Source of the DNA: Candidatus Omnitrophota bacterium
GTDB lineage: Bacteria; Omnitrophota; Gorgyraeia; Duberdicusellales; 4484-171
Length of the DNA: 39,132 nucleotides
Assembly: GCA_016935525.1 (NCBI GenBank)
Contig: JAFGQU010000018.1
Location: 1 to 39,132 of the forward strand
Reading direction: 5' to 3'
In this document: piece after piece, positions 25,107 through 33,906 of the stretch
Layout: the number at the start of each line of letters is the position of its first letter
Numbering within the stretch: position 1 is the stretch's first letter
Notes under the pieces: model-generated
What the model was told of the DNA's origin: nothing
Seen by the model: the letters and a program-made list of their open reading frames with translations, nothing else
The model's database searches: none
Made by a program: the position numbers and the translations under genes

Positions 25107-26842
25107 TGATTGCAGTGACGCAGATCAATGCGGAACTATTAAAGAAATTCAAACCCCTTGTCGAGTTCTTCAACGATAAATTGCTGCGACGGGCGAAAGA
25201 CAGAAAAAATATCGTCTTAATCGATATCGGGGCGACTTCGATAACCTTACTTACTCTTCGCAAATCCCCTCAAAAAACGGCGACGATAACCCTTTTTGAC
25301 CGGGAGGAGTATGATTCGGATAAAAAATCTTCCCAGCGTAACGCGCTGAAAAACATATTAGAACGCAACAGCCCGTTCAATGAAAAAGAAACTATTCTCA
25401 CCCTTGCTCCGGGAGAAATAGAAATCTATAACTTCTTACTTCCTAAAGTCTCGGAAAAAGAATTAAGAGAAGCAATCCGCTGGAAGATTACTCAACTCAA
25501 ACCGTTCAAACTGCCCATAAGCCAGTTAGAATATACGTTCTTCCCCTGGCAGGAGGGGACCGAAACCAACAAACAACTCTCGCAGCAGAATACCCTGCTT
25601 TTTTGCGCCGCCAAGAAAAACATTCAGGAAAAAACATCCCTGCTTCTTGAATGTGGGCTTAAACCATACCTGGTCACCCCTTCGTTATTCGGATTATTTT
25701 TCTGGCGATCACTCAAAAAAATACCTCCTCACGAAGTCGGGATATGGCTTTCCCTGGGAGCAAAAGAAAGTTTTCTGCTCATCGAAAAACAGGGCACGCC
25801 CCTTTTGACTAAATCTCTTTCGATCACCTCCGATTATCTCACCCAACAGATCGCCAACATCATGCCGACCGATATAGTTGAAGCCGAAAAATTAAAAATA
25901 CAATACGGCTTAAGCCTGTGGTCAAAACAGGGGGGATTACCCACCCTTAACGATGACGAACAGAAATACGCGCAGATATCTTACGGGCTGGCCTCACTTT
26001 TAGAAAATCTGATCATCGAGATAGAGCATACCTTCCATAAACTGTCCCATCAATTTCAAGGCATCTCCCGCTTTGACCGCCTCTATCTCACCGGAGAAGG
26101 AGTTCACATAAAAGATATCCAGTCTTTTTTACATACCAAACTGGGGGTCCCGATAGAAAAAGTGGACGCGACCGAATACTTCAACCTTGACGATTCAGTG
26201 AAAGGTAAAAAAGATGTTATCGCTGATTCAGCGACCCACCTGGCACTTACCGCCGGGACTCCGCCGGATATTTTCCAGAAATACAGTTATTTCGATTTTC
26301 TGCCTCATCAGGAATCAGCATCGACCTCGTTCTTAAGCGCTTTTACTAAGCCGCTGAACATTGTGTTGATACTGATAGGCACCCTTCTTGCCCATATCAT
26401 CCTGCAGTCTTCGGCGATAAAATTTTACGGGCATCAAGTAGATACCCTGGAAGAGTCGATCAAGACTACCCAGCAGATGCTCACCACTCTTCAACGGGAA
26501 CAACTCTCCCTTACCGAAAAAGAAGGGGACCTTTTAAAAAAGAAAGCATATCTTACCGAAAAAATGAAAGTCTTCGAAATCAGTTCGCTCCAGGATAGAA
26601 GTTTGTCTCAGATTTTCGCCGACCTTACCCAACTGTTCCCTGATGACGTATTGATCACGAAACTTATGTTCTCCCGAAACAAACTGTCGATTATCGGCGA
26701 AACTGCAAAAACCGAACCGGTGCTACACGTAATCGAAGAACTGCGCCGTAAACCGGAATTCCGGGATGTGAATTTCAATTATTTCGAACAGAACCCAAAA
26801 AAACAAACGTATACGTTTGAAGCTATAGGCGAATTAAGATGA
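25106..26842 (+). CDS. pilM: PilM-PilN (GspL-like) fusion, inner-membrane platform
   Basis: The 578-residue protein has an actin-like ATPase half similar to PilM (about 30-400; NIVLIDIGATSITLL near the phosphate-1 loop, then IWLSLGAKESFLLIEKQG and RLYLTGEGV). One membrane helix (418-438, NIVLILIGTLLAHIILQSS) and a C-terminal PilN/GspL-like periplasmic part (coiled coil, then LFPDDVLITKLMFSRNKLSIIGE) follow. In most pilus systems PilM is cytoplasmic and PilN separate; here both are one chain, as in GspL. It would link the ATPase to the periplasmic ring. Its stop overlaps the next start. Confidence 0.85.
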   Translation: MIAVTQINAELLKKFKPLVEFFNDKLLRRAKDRKNIVLIDIGATSITLLTLRKSPQKTATITLFDREEYDSDKKSSQRNALKNILERNSPFNEKETILTLAPGEIEIYNFLLPKVSEKELREAIRWKITQLKPFKLPISQLEYTFFPWQEGTETNKQLSQQNTLLFCAAKKNIQEKTSLLLECGLKPYLVTPSLFGLFFWRSLKKIPPHEVGIWLSLGAKESFLLIEKQGTPLLTKSLSITSDYLTQQIANIMPTDIVEAEKLKIQYGLSLWSKQGGLPTLNDDEQKYAQISYGLASLLENLIIEIEHTFHKLSHQFQGISRFDRLYLTGEGVHIKDIQSFLHTKLGVPIEKVDATEYFNLDDSVKGKKDVIADSATHLALTAGTPPDIFQKYSYFDFLPHQESASTSFLSAFTKPLNIVLILIGTLLAHIILQSSAIKFYGHQVDTLEESIKTTQQMLTTLQREQLSLTEKEGDLLKKKAYLTEKMKVFEISSLQDRSLSQIFADLTQLFPDDVLITKLMFSRNKLSIIGETAKTEPVLHVIEELRRKPEFRDVNFNYFEQNPKKQTYTFEAIGELR

Positions 26843-27684
26843 TGAATCTATTGCCCAGAAAATTTAATCCCCGAGAGAAGCTCCTGGTTACGTCTTTCGG
26901 CGTCATTATTCTTTTTTTACTGTCTCAACAAATATTCCTCAAACCCATCCGCCGCGACCTTTCTCAACTGAGATTTAAAAAAATAAAATTCTCAAAAAAA
27001 ATGCAAGAAATCCAGGAAAGTTTTCCTAATATAGAAAATCAGGTCTCAAAAATAGAGAAGCTCCGTAATGAGGGTAACCTTCTGGTCCGCCAGATCCAGG
27101 GCGTTGAACAGAAACTGATGAGCAAAGAAGATATCCCCAGATTGCTGGGGGCGATAAACACACTAGGGGCACAGGTAAATATCGTATCGATAAAACAACG
27201 CATCGAAGAATCTCCCGAACTCTCCAAGCTTTACGTAGAAGTCATCTTCACCGCTCCTTTTCAACAAGCTCTCACGTATATCAATAACATCGAGACCGTG
27301 CTCAGTCTTTTGAATATAGAAAAATTAGATATTTCCCGTAATGATAAGAACATCCTCAATGAGATCACTTCAGTCATGCTTTTGAGCACTATCCTTGAAC
27401 CGCGGGCACCCCGCAAAACGTTCAACCTGAAAGAAGCTTCAAAAGAATTCTCAGTAAAAAACGACCTTTTCTTCTCGGCACAACATAAAATCGCTTCACA
27501 AACATCTAATATTGATTTAAAATTAGAAGGGGTGACGTATAGTCCGAAAAATCCGATTGCTATTATCAACGGAGACGTATATAAACTGAACTCGACAATC
27601 CAGGGGTTCACTGTAGAAAAAATACTTCCCGATAAAGTGGTGCTCGTACGGGAAGGACGGGAATATATTTTACAATTAGAATAA
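26839..27684 (+). CDS. pilO: PilO/GspM-like protein with PilP-like C-terminus
   Basis: The 281-residue product has one membrane helix near the N-terminus (LLVTSFGVIILFLLSQQIFL), a coiled coil and a ferredoxin-like PilO/GspM domain (about 95-190). After a linker, a final 55 residues (LEGVTYSPKNPIAIINGDVY ... VVLVREGREYIL) resemble the secretin-contacting HR domain of PilP, GspC or GspB. One chain could thus bridge the inner-membrane ring and the secretin. The ATG overlaps the upstream stop. The PilP-like assignment is from pattern only and is less certain than the PilO part. Confidence 0.75.
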   Translation: MMNLLPRKFNPREKLLVTSFGVIILFLLSQQIFLKPIRRDLSQLRFKKIKFSKKMQEIQESFPNIENQVSKIEKLRNEGNLLVRQIQGVEQKLMSKEDIPRLLGAINTLGAQVNIVSIKQRIEESPELSKLYVEVIFTAPFQQALTYINNIETVLSLLNIEKLDISRNDKNILNEITSVMLLSTILEPRAPRKTFNLKEASKEFSVKNDLFFSAQHKIASQTSNIDLKLEGVTYSPKNPIAIINGDVYKLNSTIQGFTVEKILPDKVVLVREGREYILQLE

Positions 27685-27697
27685 AGGGGGATAGATT

Positions 27698-29491
27698 GTG
27701 AAGAGATACGGTGCGTTCGGGTTATGTTTACTATTGTGCTTAAATCCATTACCGCAAAGCTTCGCTCAATCAATCGACGTAATACCCCAAACTCAAGGGA
27801 CGGCTGCACCGATTTCCGGGGAAGCAGAGCTCACATCTGAAGATATGGCCGGTGACGCCCAATTCACCGATTATGTGGAAGATGAGATCGCTCAACAACG
27901 TTCACTGGAAGAAAAATTTCAGCAAAAGATAGATCTCGACTATAAAGATGCCGATATCGTCAATGTATTACGGTCGCTTGCGTTCATGCATAATCTTAAT
28001 ATAGTAATGGGCCCGGGAGTAAAAGGAGACGTCACGTTAAGCCTGCAGAATGTTACGCTCAAAGAAGCCCTGGAGGCGGTCCTTGCGACCAACGGCCTGG
28101 TATACTCGTTACGTAACGATGTCGTATACGTTGCCAAAGGGGACCCGGAAGCCGTAGAGATGCAGAGTGAAGTCATTTTCCTAAAATATATCTCTTCTTC
28201 GGAGGCGCAAAACCTGCTCAAAAAATCTCTCTCCTCAAAAGGGGACATTAAAATCAACGAAGCCGCAAACAGTATTGTAATCACCGATACTCCCACTCAT
28301 ATAGCGAAAGCAAAAGCGCTTTTAAGAAAGATCGACCTTGCGCCGCAACAGGTCATCATTGAAGCAAAAATCGTCGACGTCACTCTTACCGATATCGACG
28401 CACTCGGTATTAAATGGGATGTTGATTATGCTCCGGGAAAAGGTATTTTCAGCCGTAATACCGTAACCGAAGAACAAATCACTTCCAGCATCGATCTTTC
28501 CTCAAAATCAGAAGACGTGACCGGCGGACAGATCAATATCGATACGTTTACTTTAAAAAACGTAAATGTATCAGCGACTATCGACGCGCTCATCAAAAAC
28601 GGTAAAGCGACTATTCTTGCTTCCCCATCGATCGCCGTAGTAAACGGTCAGGAAGCCCGTATTGTCATCGGTGAACGGTACCCCTACAAAGAACGGACCC
28701 AGACTCCCACCGGTACGACCGAGACGACAAAATTCGTGGATATCGGAGTCACGTTACGGGTTACTCCCCACATCAACGACGATGGATACATTACCATGCG
28801 TCTTCATCCGGAAGTATCTTCGCTCCAATCGGCACTTGATGCCGGCCCCCGGATTACCACTCGTGAAGCCGACACGACCGTACGGGTAAAAGGAGGGGAA
28901 ACCTTGGTCATCGGAGGGCTTATTCAACAACAGGAACAGATCAACAATGAAAAAGTACCTGTTCTAGGAAGTATCCCTCTCATCAAACATCTCTTTTCCC
29001 GGAGAAATTCTAAAATAGAGCAGAAAGAACTTGCCGTATTTATCACTCCCACAATCATCTATCCTTTTGAAGAACGACAATCGATCGACAATGAAGACCC
29101 GCTGATTGCTTTTAACGATGCGCAAAACAATCTCATCGAACGTATTTATGAAAAAGCCCAGGCTCTTGAACACCGATTTGAGATACTTAAAGCCCCCAAA
29201 GACCGCACCTATCGCAGCATGCAGATATTAAACCTTTACGAATATATCTATTCGGAATTTCCCGAAAGCTACCGGGCACCGGAGGCTCTTTATCGGTCCG
29301 GGATGATCTATTATCATAACCTGAACGATAAAGAGAAATCTAAAATGGTTTTATCACGATTGCTCGAGCAATATCCGCACACGATTTTTGCGGAAAAGGC
29401 GACCCCGTTATTTCGTCAAATTACCTTTGACGAATTAACCGGTCCCCGGCATATGGATTTAAATTCCATATTTACCACGGAATCACCTTAA
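27698..29491 (+). CDS. gspD: Secretin (GspD/PilQ family) with TPR-like C-terminal extension
   Basis: The 597-residue product starts at GTG behind AAGGGGG. It has a signal peptide (GLCLLLCLNPLPQSFAQS), an N-domain (KIDLDYKDADIVNVLRSLAF ... VTLKEALEAVL), a KH-like N1 domain (SVIFLKYISSSEAQNLL; SIVITDTPTHIAKAKALL) and the conserved secretin core (about 215-460). Core landmarks are QVIIEAKIVDV, ILASPSIAVVNGQEARI, TLRVTPHINDDGYI and TLVIGGLIQQ...VPVLGSIPLIKHLF. After the core, about 125 residues form a TPR-like helical region (AYRAPEALYRSGMIYYH type units), where other secretins have an S-domain. It forms the outer-membrane pore of the machine. GspD and PilQ cannot be separated with certainty. Confidence 0.92.
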   Translation: MKRYGAFGLCLLLCLNPLPQSFAQSIDVIPQTQGTAAPISGEAELTSEDMAGDAQFTDYVEDEIAQQRSLEEKFQQKIDLDYKDADIVNVLRSLAFMHNLNIVMGPGVKGDVTLSLQNVTLKEALEAVLATNGLVYSLRNDVVYVAKGDPEAVEMQSEVIFLKYISSSEAQNLLKKSLSSKGDIKINEAANSIVITDTPTHIAKAKALLRKIDLAPQQVIIEAKIVDVTLTDIDALGIKWDVDYAPGKGIFSRNTVTEEQITSSIDLSSKSEDVTGGQINIDTFTLKNVNVSATIDALIKNGKATILASPSIAVVNGQEARIVIGERYPYKERTQTPTGTTETTKFVDIGVTLRVTPHINDDGYITMRLHPEVSSLQSALDAGPRITTREADTTVRVKGGETLVIGGLIQQQEQINNEKVPVLGSIPLIKHLFSRRNSKIEQKELAVFITPTIIYPFEERQSIDNEDPLIAFNDAQNNLIERIYEKAQALEHRFEILKAPKDRTYRSMQILNLYEYIYSEFPESYRAPEALYRSGMIYYHNLNDKEKSKMVLSRLLEQYPHTIFAEKATPLFRQITFDELTGPRHMDLNSIFTTESP

Positions 29492-29507
29492 CGTTAAGGA
29501 GGAAATA

Positions 29508-31388
29508 ATGTCGATTCGTTTTTTAATAAGTCTCATAATACTATTGGCGGTTTTTCATACAGCTTATCCCCAAGATTATCAATCGGAGGTGACCCGCATC
29601 CAATTAGACCGTATTGAACAAGAAAAGCGGGCTTTGGAACAACTGCAAATGCAGACCCAGGAATTAAAAAAAGAATTGAAAAGTTATCGCAACACTCTTT
29701 CCGATGCTCTCGATGATGCCGAAAAGGAAAAAGAGCCGTCATCCTACACGCCGCCGCCGCAACCGCGATCGTATCCTCAGCGCAGCCAACCAAGCCTGCA
29801 GACTTACCAGGAACCCCAAGTACAGGCCGAACCCCAGCCCCAGAGTTATCCACTTAAAGAAGCGGTTGTATCTTCCGATTCCCGGGCATTTACCCGTAAA
29901 CTGAACGCCTATAAAGCAAAAATCAATATATTACAGAAAGAACTCACCCAATCGCAACGCCAGATCAACCAACTCAGACAGGATCTCGCTCAAAAAGATA
30001 AGACTATTGACCGTTTAAAAATTCGGTCACAGCACACCGGCTCCTCAGACGCCGCGGCCGAAAAAGCCATTCAGCAATATCAACGTCAAATCAGCCAATT
30101 ACAAAACGACCTGGCCCAGAAAGCCGACCTTATTGAGAGATCAAAAACCCGCCCGCAGCCGATGGCAAGTACGGCTGCTCCTCTGGAAAGAGAGCTTCAG
30201 CAATACGAGCGTCAAATCAACCAGCTGAAAAGCGCCCTGGCTCAAAAAGACGCTCATATACGGAAGCTTGAGTCTCAGGTCGACGGGACACTTTCGACAA
30301 AATCAGTATATAAAAATACCCTAGCCGAGTTAAAAGAAGACCGGGCCGATCTGCAACGCAAACTCTCGGAATCCGACGCGCTTCTGGCCCGCAGCATGAA
30401 TCAGGAAAAATCATTAGAGAATAAAATCCAGTCTTTGACCCAGCAACTTGAACAACGCGCCGATCAGGCCCGTCAATTAAATGAATGCACCGCCATGAAC
30501 AGCAGACAAAATGCCGAACAAAATACTTTGAAAAATAAAATACAGTCCCTTACCCGCGAGCTTGAACAACGCGCCGATCAGACCAAGAAATTGGCCGCAT
30601 GCACCGCACGCTTTTCGGAACAGACGAATACGATCAGTTCTTTAGAAAATAAAATAGAGTCTCTTTCTCAAGGTATCGCCTCTAAAGAAACTCAATTAAA
30701 AGAACTTAACGAAAAACTGAACGCTTCTCAGGAACAGATCGAAACCGCCCAGTCAAAAATACGTACGCTTGAACGAACCGACCTCAAAGGGGCCATTGAT
30801 CGGCTCAACGAAGAAAAAAATCAACTCCAACAGAAAAACAGCGAACTTACCAAAGCAAAACAGGAGTTGCTCGAAGAAACGAAACAACAGGGGATGGAAA
30901 TAGATACCCATCAAAAAGAATTAATTCGGCGGCAAGAGGAAATAGCCGCCCTTCAGGCGAAAATAGAGGATTTAACATCCGGTACTGAAGCTCTCCAGGT
31001 AAAGAATCAGGTGCTCGAAGAACAAATCGGAAGTTTTAATGTAAGCCAGCCGGAAAAACCGAACATACCCGAAGGCGAACTGGAAAAAGTAGATGTCTAT
31101 AAATCCCTCGGATACCTGCACCTTCTTTTAAAAGATCTGGACGAAGCGATCCGTTATTATCAACAGGCATTACAGATCATCCCTGACGATAAAAATATTT
31201 TTTATAATCTCGGATATCTTTATTCGCAAAAACGCGACTACAAACAGGCGGTTCAATATTATCGTTTGTCTCTCAAAGGGGATGAAAACGATAAAGAGAT
31301 CTATTATAACCTTGCGCTTATTTATGGCCGATACTTAAAAGACCGAGATAAAGAAAAATATTATTATCAGAAATTCCTAGAATATTGA
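29508..31388 (+). CDS. Exported coiled-coil protein with C-terminal TPR
   Basis: The 626-residue product starts behind AAGGAGG with a signal peptide (FLISLIILLAVFHTAYPQ). A Pro/Gln-rich linker (about 75-110) and a long coiled coil follow. The coil contains three 42-residue repeats (from residue 145) and three 38-residue repeats (from residue 303). The last 100 residues are three TPR units (DLDEAIRYYQQALQIIPDD, KQAVQYYRLSLKGD). It lies between the secretin and GspF in the operon, so it is probably a periplasmic spacer or scaffold that spans from the inner membrane to the secretin or peptidoglycan. No family name is recognised. Confidence 0.85.
   Translation: MSIRFLISLIILLAVFHTAYPQDYQSEVTRIQLDRIEQEKRALEQLQMQTQELKKELKSYRNTLSDALDDAEKEKEPSSYTPPPQPRSYPQRSQPSLQTYQEPQVQAEPQPQSYPLKEAVVSSDSRAFTRKLNAYKAKINILQKELTQSQRQINQLRQDLAQKDKTIDRLKIRSQHTGSSDAAAEKAIQQYQRQISQLQNDLAQKADLIERSKTRPQPMASTAAPLERELQQYERQINQLKSALAQKDAHIRKLESQVDGTLSTKSVYKNTLAELKEDRADLQRKLSESDALLARSMNQEKSLENKIQSLTQQLEQRADQARQLNECTAMNSRQNAEQNTLKNKIQSLTRELEQRADQTKKLAACTARFSEQTNTISSLENKIESLSQGIASKETQLKELNEKLNASQEQIETAQSKIRTLERTDLKGAIDRLNEEKNQLQQKNSELTKAKQELLEETKQQGMEIDTHQKELIRRQEEIAALQAKIEDLTSGTEALQVKNQVLEEQIGSFNVSQPEKPNIPEGELEKVDVYKSLGYLHLLLKDLDEAIRYYQQALQIIPDDKNIFYNLGYLYSQKRDYKQAVQYYRLSLKGDENDKEIYYNLALIYGRYLKDRDKEKYYYQKFLEY
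29940..30278 (+). repeat. Three 42-residue coiled-coil repeats
   Basis: Units start at 29940, 30066 and 30192, exactly 126 bp apart. The shared core is QRQINQLRQDLAQKD (variants YQRQISQLQNDLAQKA and YERQINQLKSALAQKD). The third copy is incomplete. Confidence 0.85.
30414..30710 (+). repeat. Three 38-residue coiled-coil repeats
   Basis: Units start at 30414, 30528 and 30642, exactly 114 bp apart. The shared core is LENKIQSLTQQLEQRADQ followed by one cysteine in the motif ECTA or ACTA in the first two copies. The third copy diverges after LENKIESLSQ. Confidence 0.85.
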
Positions 31389-31403
31389 TAAGAAGATCTA
31401 CCC

Positions 31404-32624
31404 ATGCCATCTTATACCTATCGGGCCCGAAACACGAACGGAGAGATCGTCAACGGCATCTTAGAAGCGGAATCCGAAGATGCCATTGCCTCGAACTTAG
31501 ATAAATTGGGGTACGCGATTATCGAGATCGCCCCAAAGGCCCCTGCCACTGCGACAATTTCAAATCTTACCGGCCGGTATCTCCATCGAGTCAAAAAGGG
31601 CGATGTCATCCTGTTTACCCGACAGCTCTCAACGTTATTGCGTTCGGGAATGGGACTCCTTCCGGCATTGACTACCGCTATCGAACAAAGCAACCACAGA
31701 AACCTGAAACCGATACTGGAAAACATCCATCGGGCCGTACAGAGCGGGAAGAGTTTTTCCGAAGCGCTCAGCCAATATCCCGGCCTTTTTAACGACCTTT
31801 TTATCAATATGGTCCGGGTAGGGGAAACCGCCGGCATGCTTGATAAAGTGCTGGACCGGCTTTCTACCCTGGGAGTACAGGAAGTCGAAATAAGTTCCCG
31901 GATCAAATCGGCATTACTTTACCCGTTGGTGTTAGTCTCAGTCGCATTCCTTGTGGTAAATTTCCTGGTAATCGGAGTATTGCCTAAATTCGCCCTGGTC
32001 TTCACTACTTCTCAAATGGACCTGCCTCTGGCCACTCAGCTCGTGTTGGGATTGAGTTCCACTTTGCGCCGTTACTGGTGGCTTATTTTTTTCCTGATCA
32101 TCGTGATCGCGATATGGTTCCGGGCTTACATGAATACCGAAGGAGGAAAATTCTCTTTTCATAGTTTTTTACTTAAATTCCCTATATTCGGCACGTTATA
32201 TGCGAAAATCCAGATTTCCCGATTCGCCCGTATCTTGAGCGTACTTACCACTGCCGGCGTACCGCTTTTGGAAAGCCTTTCGGCGGTTGAAAAAACGATT
32301 ACCAACGAAGTCATCCGTAAAGCTATTCAGAACATCCGGATCAGTCTTACCGAAGGGAAATCACTTGCCGAACAGTTTAAAATCTCAGGATTGTTCCCGC
32401 CCATGGTCATTCAGATGATTTCTACCGGAGAAAAGACCGGAGAACTTGATAAGATTTTAGGAGAAGTAGCCGACTTTTATGAACCGGAAATCGAGTATAC
32501 AATAAAAAACTTGACGTCGGTACTTGAACCCGTTATGCTTTTAATAATGGGAATTATTGTTGCTTTTATTGCCCTTTCGGTACTATTGCCCATATTTAAC
32601 CTTATTAAAGTATTTAGAAATTAA
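31404..32624 (+). CDS. gspF: Inner-membrane platform protein GspF/PilC
   Basis: The 406-residue protein has two copies of the T2SSF domain (about 68-190 and 270-400). Landmarks are FTRQLSTLLRSGMGLLPAL and RVGETAGMLDKVLDRLS, matched by RFARILSVLTTAGVPLLESL and MISTGEKTGELDKILGEVA. Membrane helices lie near 170-195, 220-240 and at the C-terminus. An N-terminal YTYRARNTNGEIVNGILEAE segment is typical. It is the polytopic protein that interacts with the ATPase GspE and moves pseudopilins. Its TAA stop overlaps the gspG ATG (TAATG). Confidence 0.95.
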   Translation: MPSYTYRARNTNGEIVNGILEAESEDAIASNLDKLGYAIIEIAPKAPATATISNLTGRYLHRVKKGDVILFTRQLSTLLRSGMGLLPALTTAIEQSNHRNLKPILENIHRAVQSGKSFSEALSQYPGLFNDLFINMVRVGETAGMLDKVLDRLSTLGVQEVEISSRIKSALLYPLVLVSVAFLVVNFLVIGVLPKFALVFTTSQMDLPLATQLVLGLSSTLRRYWWLIFFLIIVIAIWFRAYMNTEGGKFSFHSFLLKFPIFGTLYAKIQISRFARILSVLTTAGVPLLESLSAVEKTITNEVIRKAIQNIRISLTEGKSLAEQFKISGLFPPMVIQMISTGEKTGELDKILGEVADFYEPEIEYTIKNLTSVLEPVMLLIMGIIVAFIALSVLLPIFNLIKVFRN

Positions 32625-33100
32625 TGCTGGCACATTACGGATCCCAACCCTTTCTGAGTAAGAAAGCCTTTACTCTCTTAGAGTTAATGATCGTGATCGG
32701 TATTATCGCGATCCTGGCGGCAACAGTTATCCCTAATTTTGTCGGATTTGATACCGAAGCCCGCCTGGCTGCGTCAAAGACCAATTTAAGTAACCTGCGT
32801 ACAAGAGTAACGCTTTTCCGTTCCAAAGAAGGCCGTTATCCCGAACGTTTAGAAGAACTGCTGGAGGTGAACTATAACGATCTCGGTATCGAACGGCCTT
32901 ATCTTGATTACATGCCGCCGGAATTCATTTCTTCTAAAGCCGGCAACGCGGAAGTCGAAGACATGAAAAGTGACGGCACTTTGACCGGAGACGGAGGATG
33001 GATGTATATAACGGATAAAGCCAAGGTGATCATTGACTGGGATCAACCGCTCGATAACCGATGGGGGAATTTAAAAGGAGAAGTTCCCTCAGAATGGTAA
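32624..33100 (+). CDS. gspG: Major pseudopilin-like protein GspG
   Basis: The 158-residue product has a class III signal with cleavage expected between A15 and F16 (KKA then FTLLE, Glu at +5) and the classic hydrophobic helix LMIVIGIIAILAATVIPNF. The C-terminal domain has DGTLTGDGGWMYITD and the end DWDQPLDNRWGN, resembling the GspG pattern with acidic Ca-binding loops. The -1 residue is Ala rather than the usual Gly, as in the other prepilin-like genes here. A prepilin peptidase must be encoded elsewhere. Confidence 0.9.
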   Translation: MLAHYGSQPFLSKKAFTLLELMIVIGIIAILAATVIPNFVGFDTEARLAASKTNLSNLRTRVTLFRSKEGRYPERLEELLEVNYNDLGIERPYLDYMPPEFISSKAGNAEVEDMKSDGTLTGDGGWMYITDKAKVIIDWDQPLDNRWGNLKGEVPSEW

Positions 33101-33465
33101 TTCGCCCATTCATGAAAAAAAAGAAAAAAGGAATCATCCTCTTAAGCGTAATAATCATCTTTATTACGTTAGCTATTGCCGGAACTTCACTTGCCAGTTT
33201 TTTTTTGATAGTCAACTCTCTTGCCACTAATCACGCAAATTCCACAAAAGCCTTCTATCTCGCCGAAGCCGGGATTTCTCATGCGATATTTATCTTACGC
33301 AACCAAGCCGGACTCGATGAATTATCGGGAAAAGAAATCGGACCGATCGTGTTAGGTGACGGGGCTTACCGGCTCACGATCGATTTCAACCGGGAAGTAA
33401 TCACCGCTACCGGAACAGTTGAAGGGATCGACCGCACTATACAACTCAAATATAAACCGTTATGA
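33094..33465 (+). CDS. PilX/GspK-like minor pseudopilin
   Basis: I place the start at ATG 33094, overlapping the gspG stop (ATGGTAA); the ATG at 33112 is an alternative, and the frame upstream of 33094 lies inside gspG. The 123-residue product has five Lys, then G13 and IILLSVIIIFITLAIAGTSL, so a prepilin cleavage site without Glu at +5 (Ser18 there). Absence of Glu5 is known for GspK-type tip pseudopilins. STKAFYLAEAGISHAIFILR after the helix is the PilX-type N-terminal continuation. The body is short. It is coupled to the next gene by ATGA. Confidence 0.8.
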   Translation: MVIRPFMKKKKKGIILLSVIIIFITLAIAGTSLASFFLIVNSLATNHANSTKAFYLAEAGISHAIFILRNQAGLDELSGKEIGPIVLGDGAYRLTIDFNREVITATGTVEGIDRTIQLKYKPL

Positions 33466-33881
33466 GATTGAAAAAAGCTTTTACCTACGTCGAACTCCTT
33501 ATTGCCCTTACGCTTATCGGGATCATCTTTTTGCCGACTATGCAGCTTTTTTCTCATTCACTGTATTCAGTAAACCTTTCCCGGGACCTGATTACCGCGA
33601 CGAATCTGGCTACCTGGCATATGGAAAAGATGAAAAACCTGACGATCACTAAAATACAGTTTTTGGAAATGGGGGACCAGGTATATCCTCCGGCAAAAGC
33701 GAAACCATTCGAACTCAACGGGACATCCTGGCGTATTTATACCGACGTAAGAGAAGATTCCAACCCGCTGGAGATCGATATAAAAGTCTACCGGGAAGGA
33801 GAACAGGAAAAACCGTTGATCACCTTAGTTACTCTGATCGAAGATGCATTATGGGAAGTAGTCAAACCGGGTACGTTCTAA
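33462..33881 (+). CDS. GspI/PilV-like minor pseudopilin
   Basis: The 139-residue product starts MRLKKA with cleavage expected between A6 and F7 (FTYVE, Glu at +5 is E11), then the helix LLIALTLIGIIFLPTMQLF. The segment ATNLATWHMEKMKNLTI after the helix is like the A-x-x-L-A-x-x-x-M-E motif of GspI and PilV. It is probably a minor pseudopilin of the initiating tip complex with the neighbouring PilX/GspK-like protein. The start overlaps the upstream stop (ATGA). Confidence 0.85.
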   Translation: MRLKKAFTYVELLIALTLIGIIFLPTMQLFSHSLYSVNLSRDLITATNLATWHMEKMKNLTITKIQFLEMGDQVYPPAKAKPFELNGTSWRIYTDVREDSNPLEIDIKVYREGEQEKPLITLVTLIEDALWEVVKPGTF

Positions 33882-33906
33882 ATCCGCCCGGTCAATCGGA
33901 ACAAAT

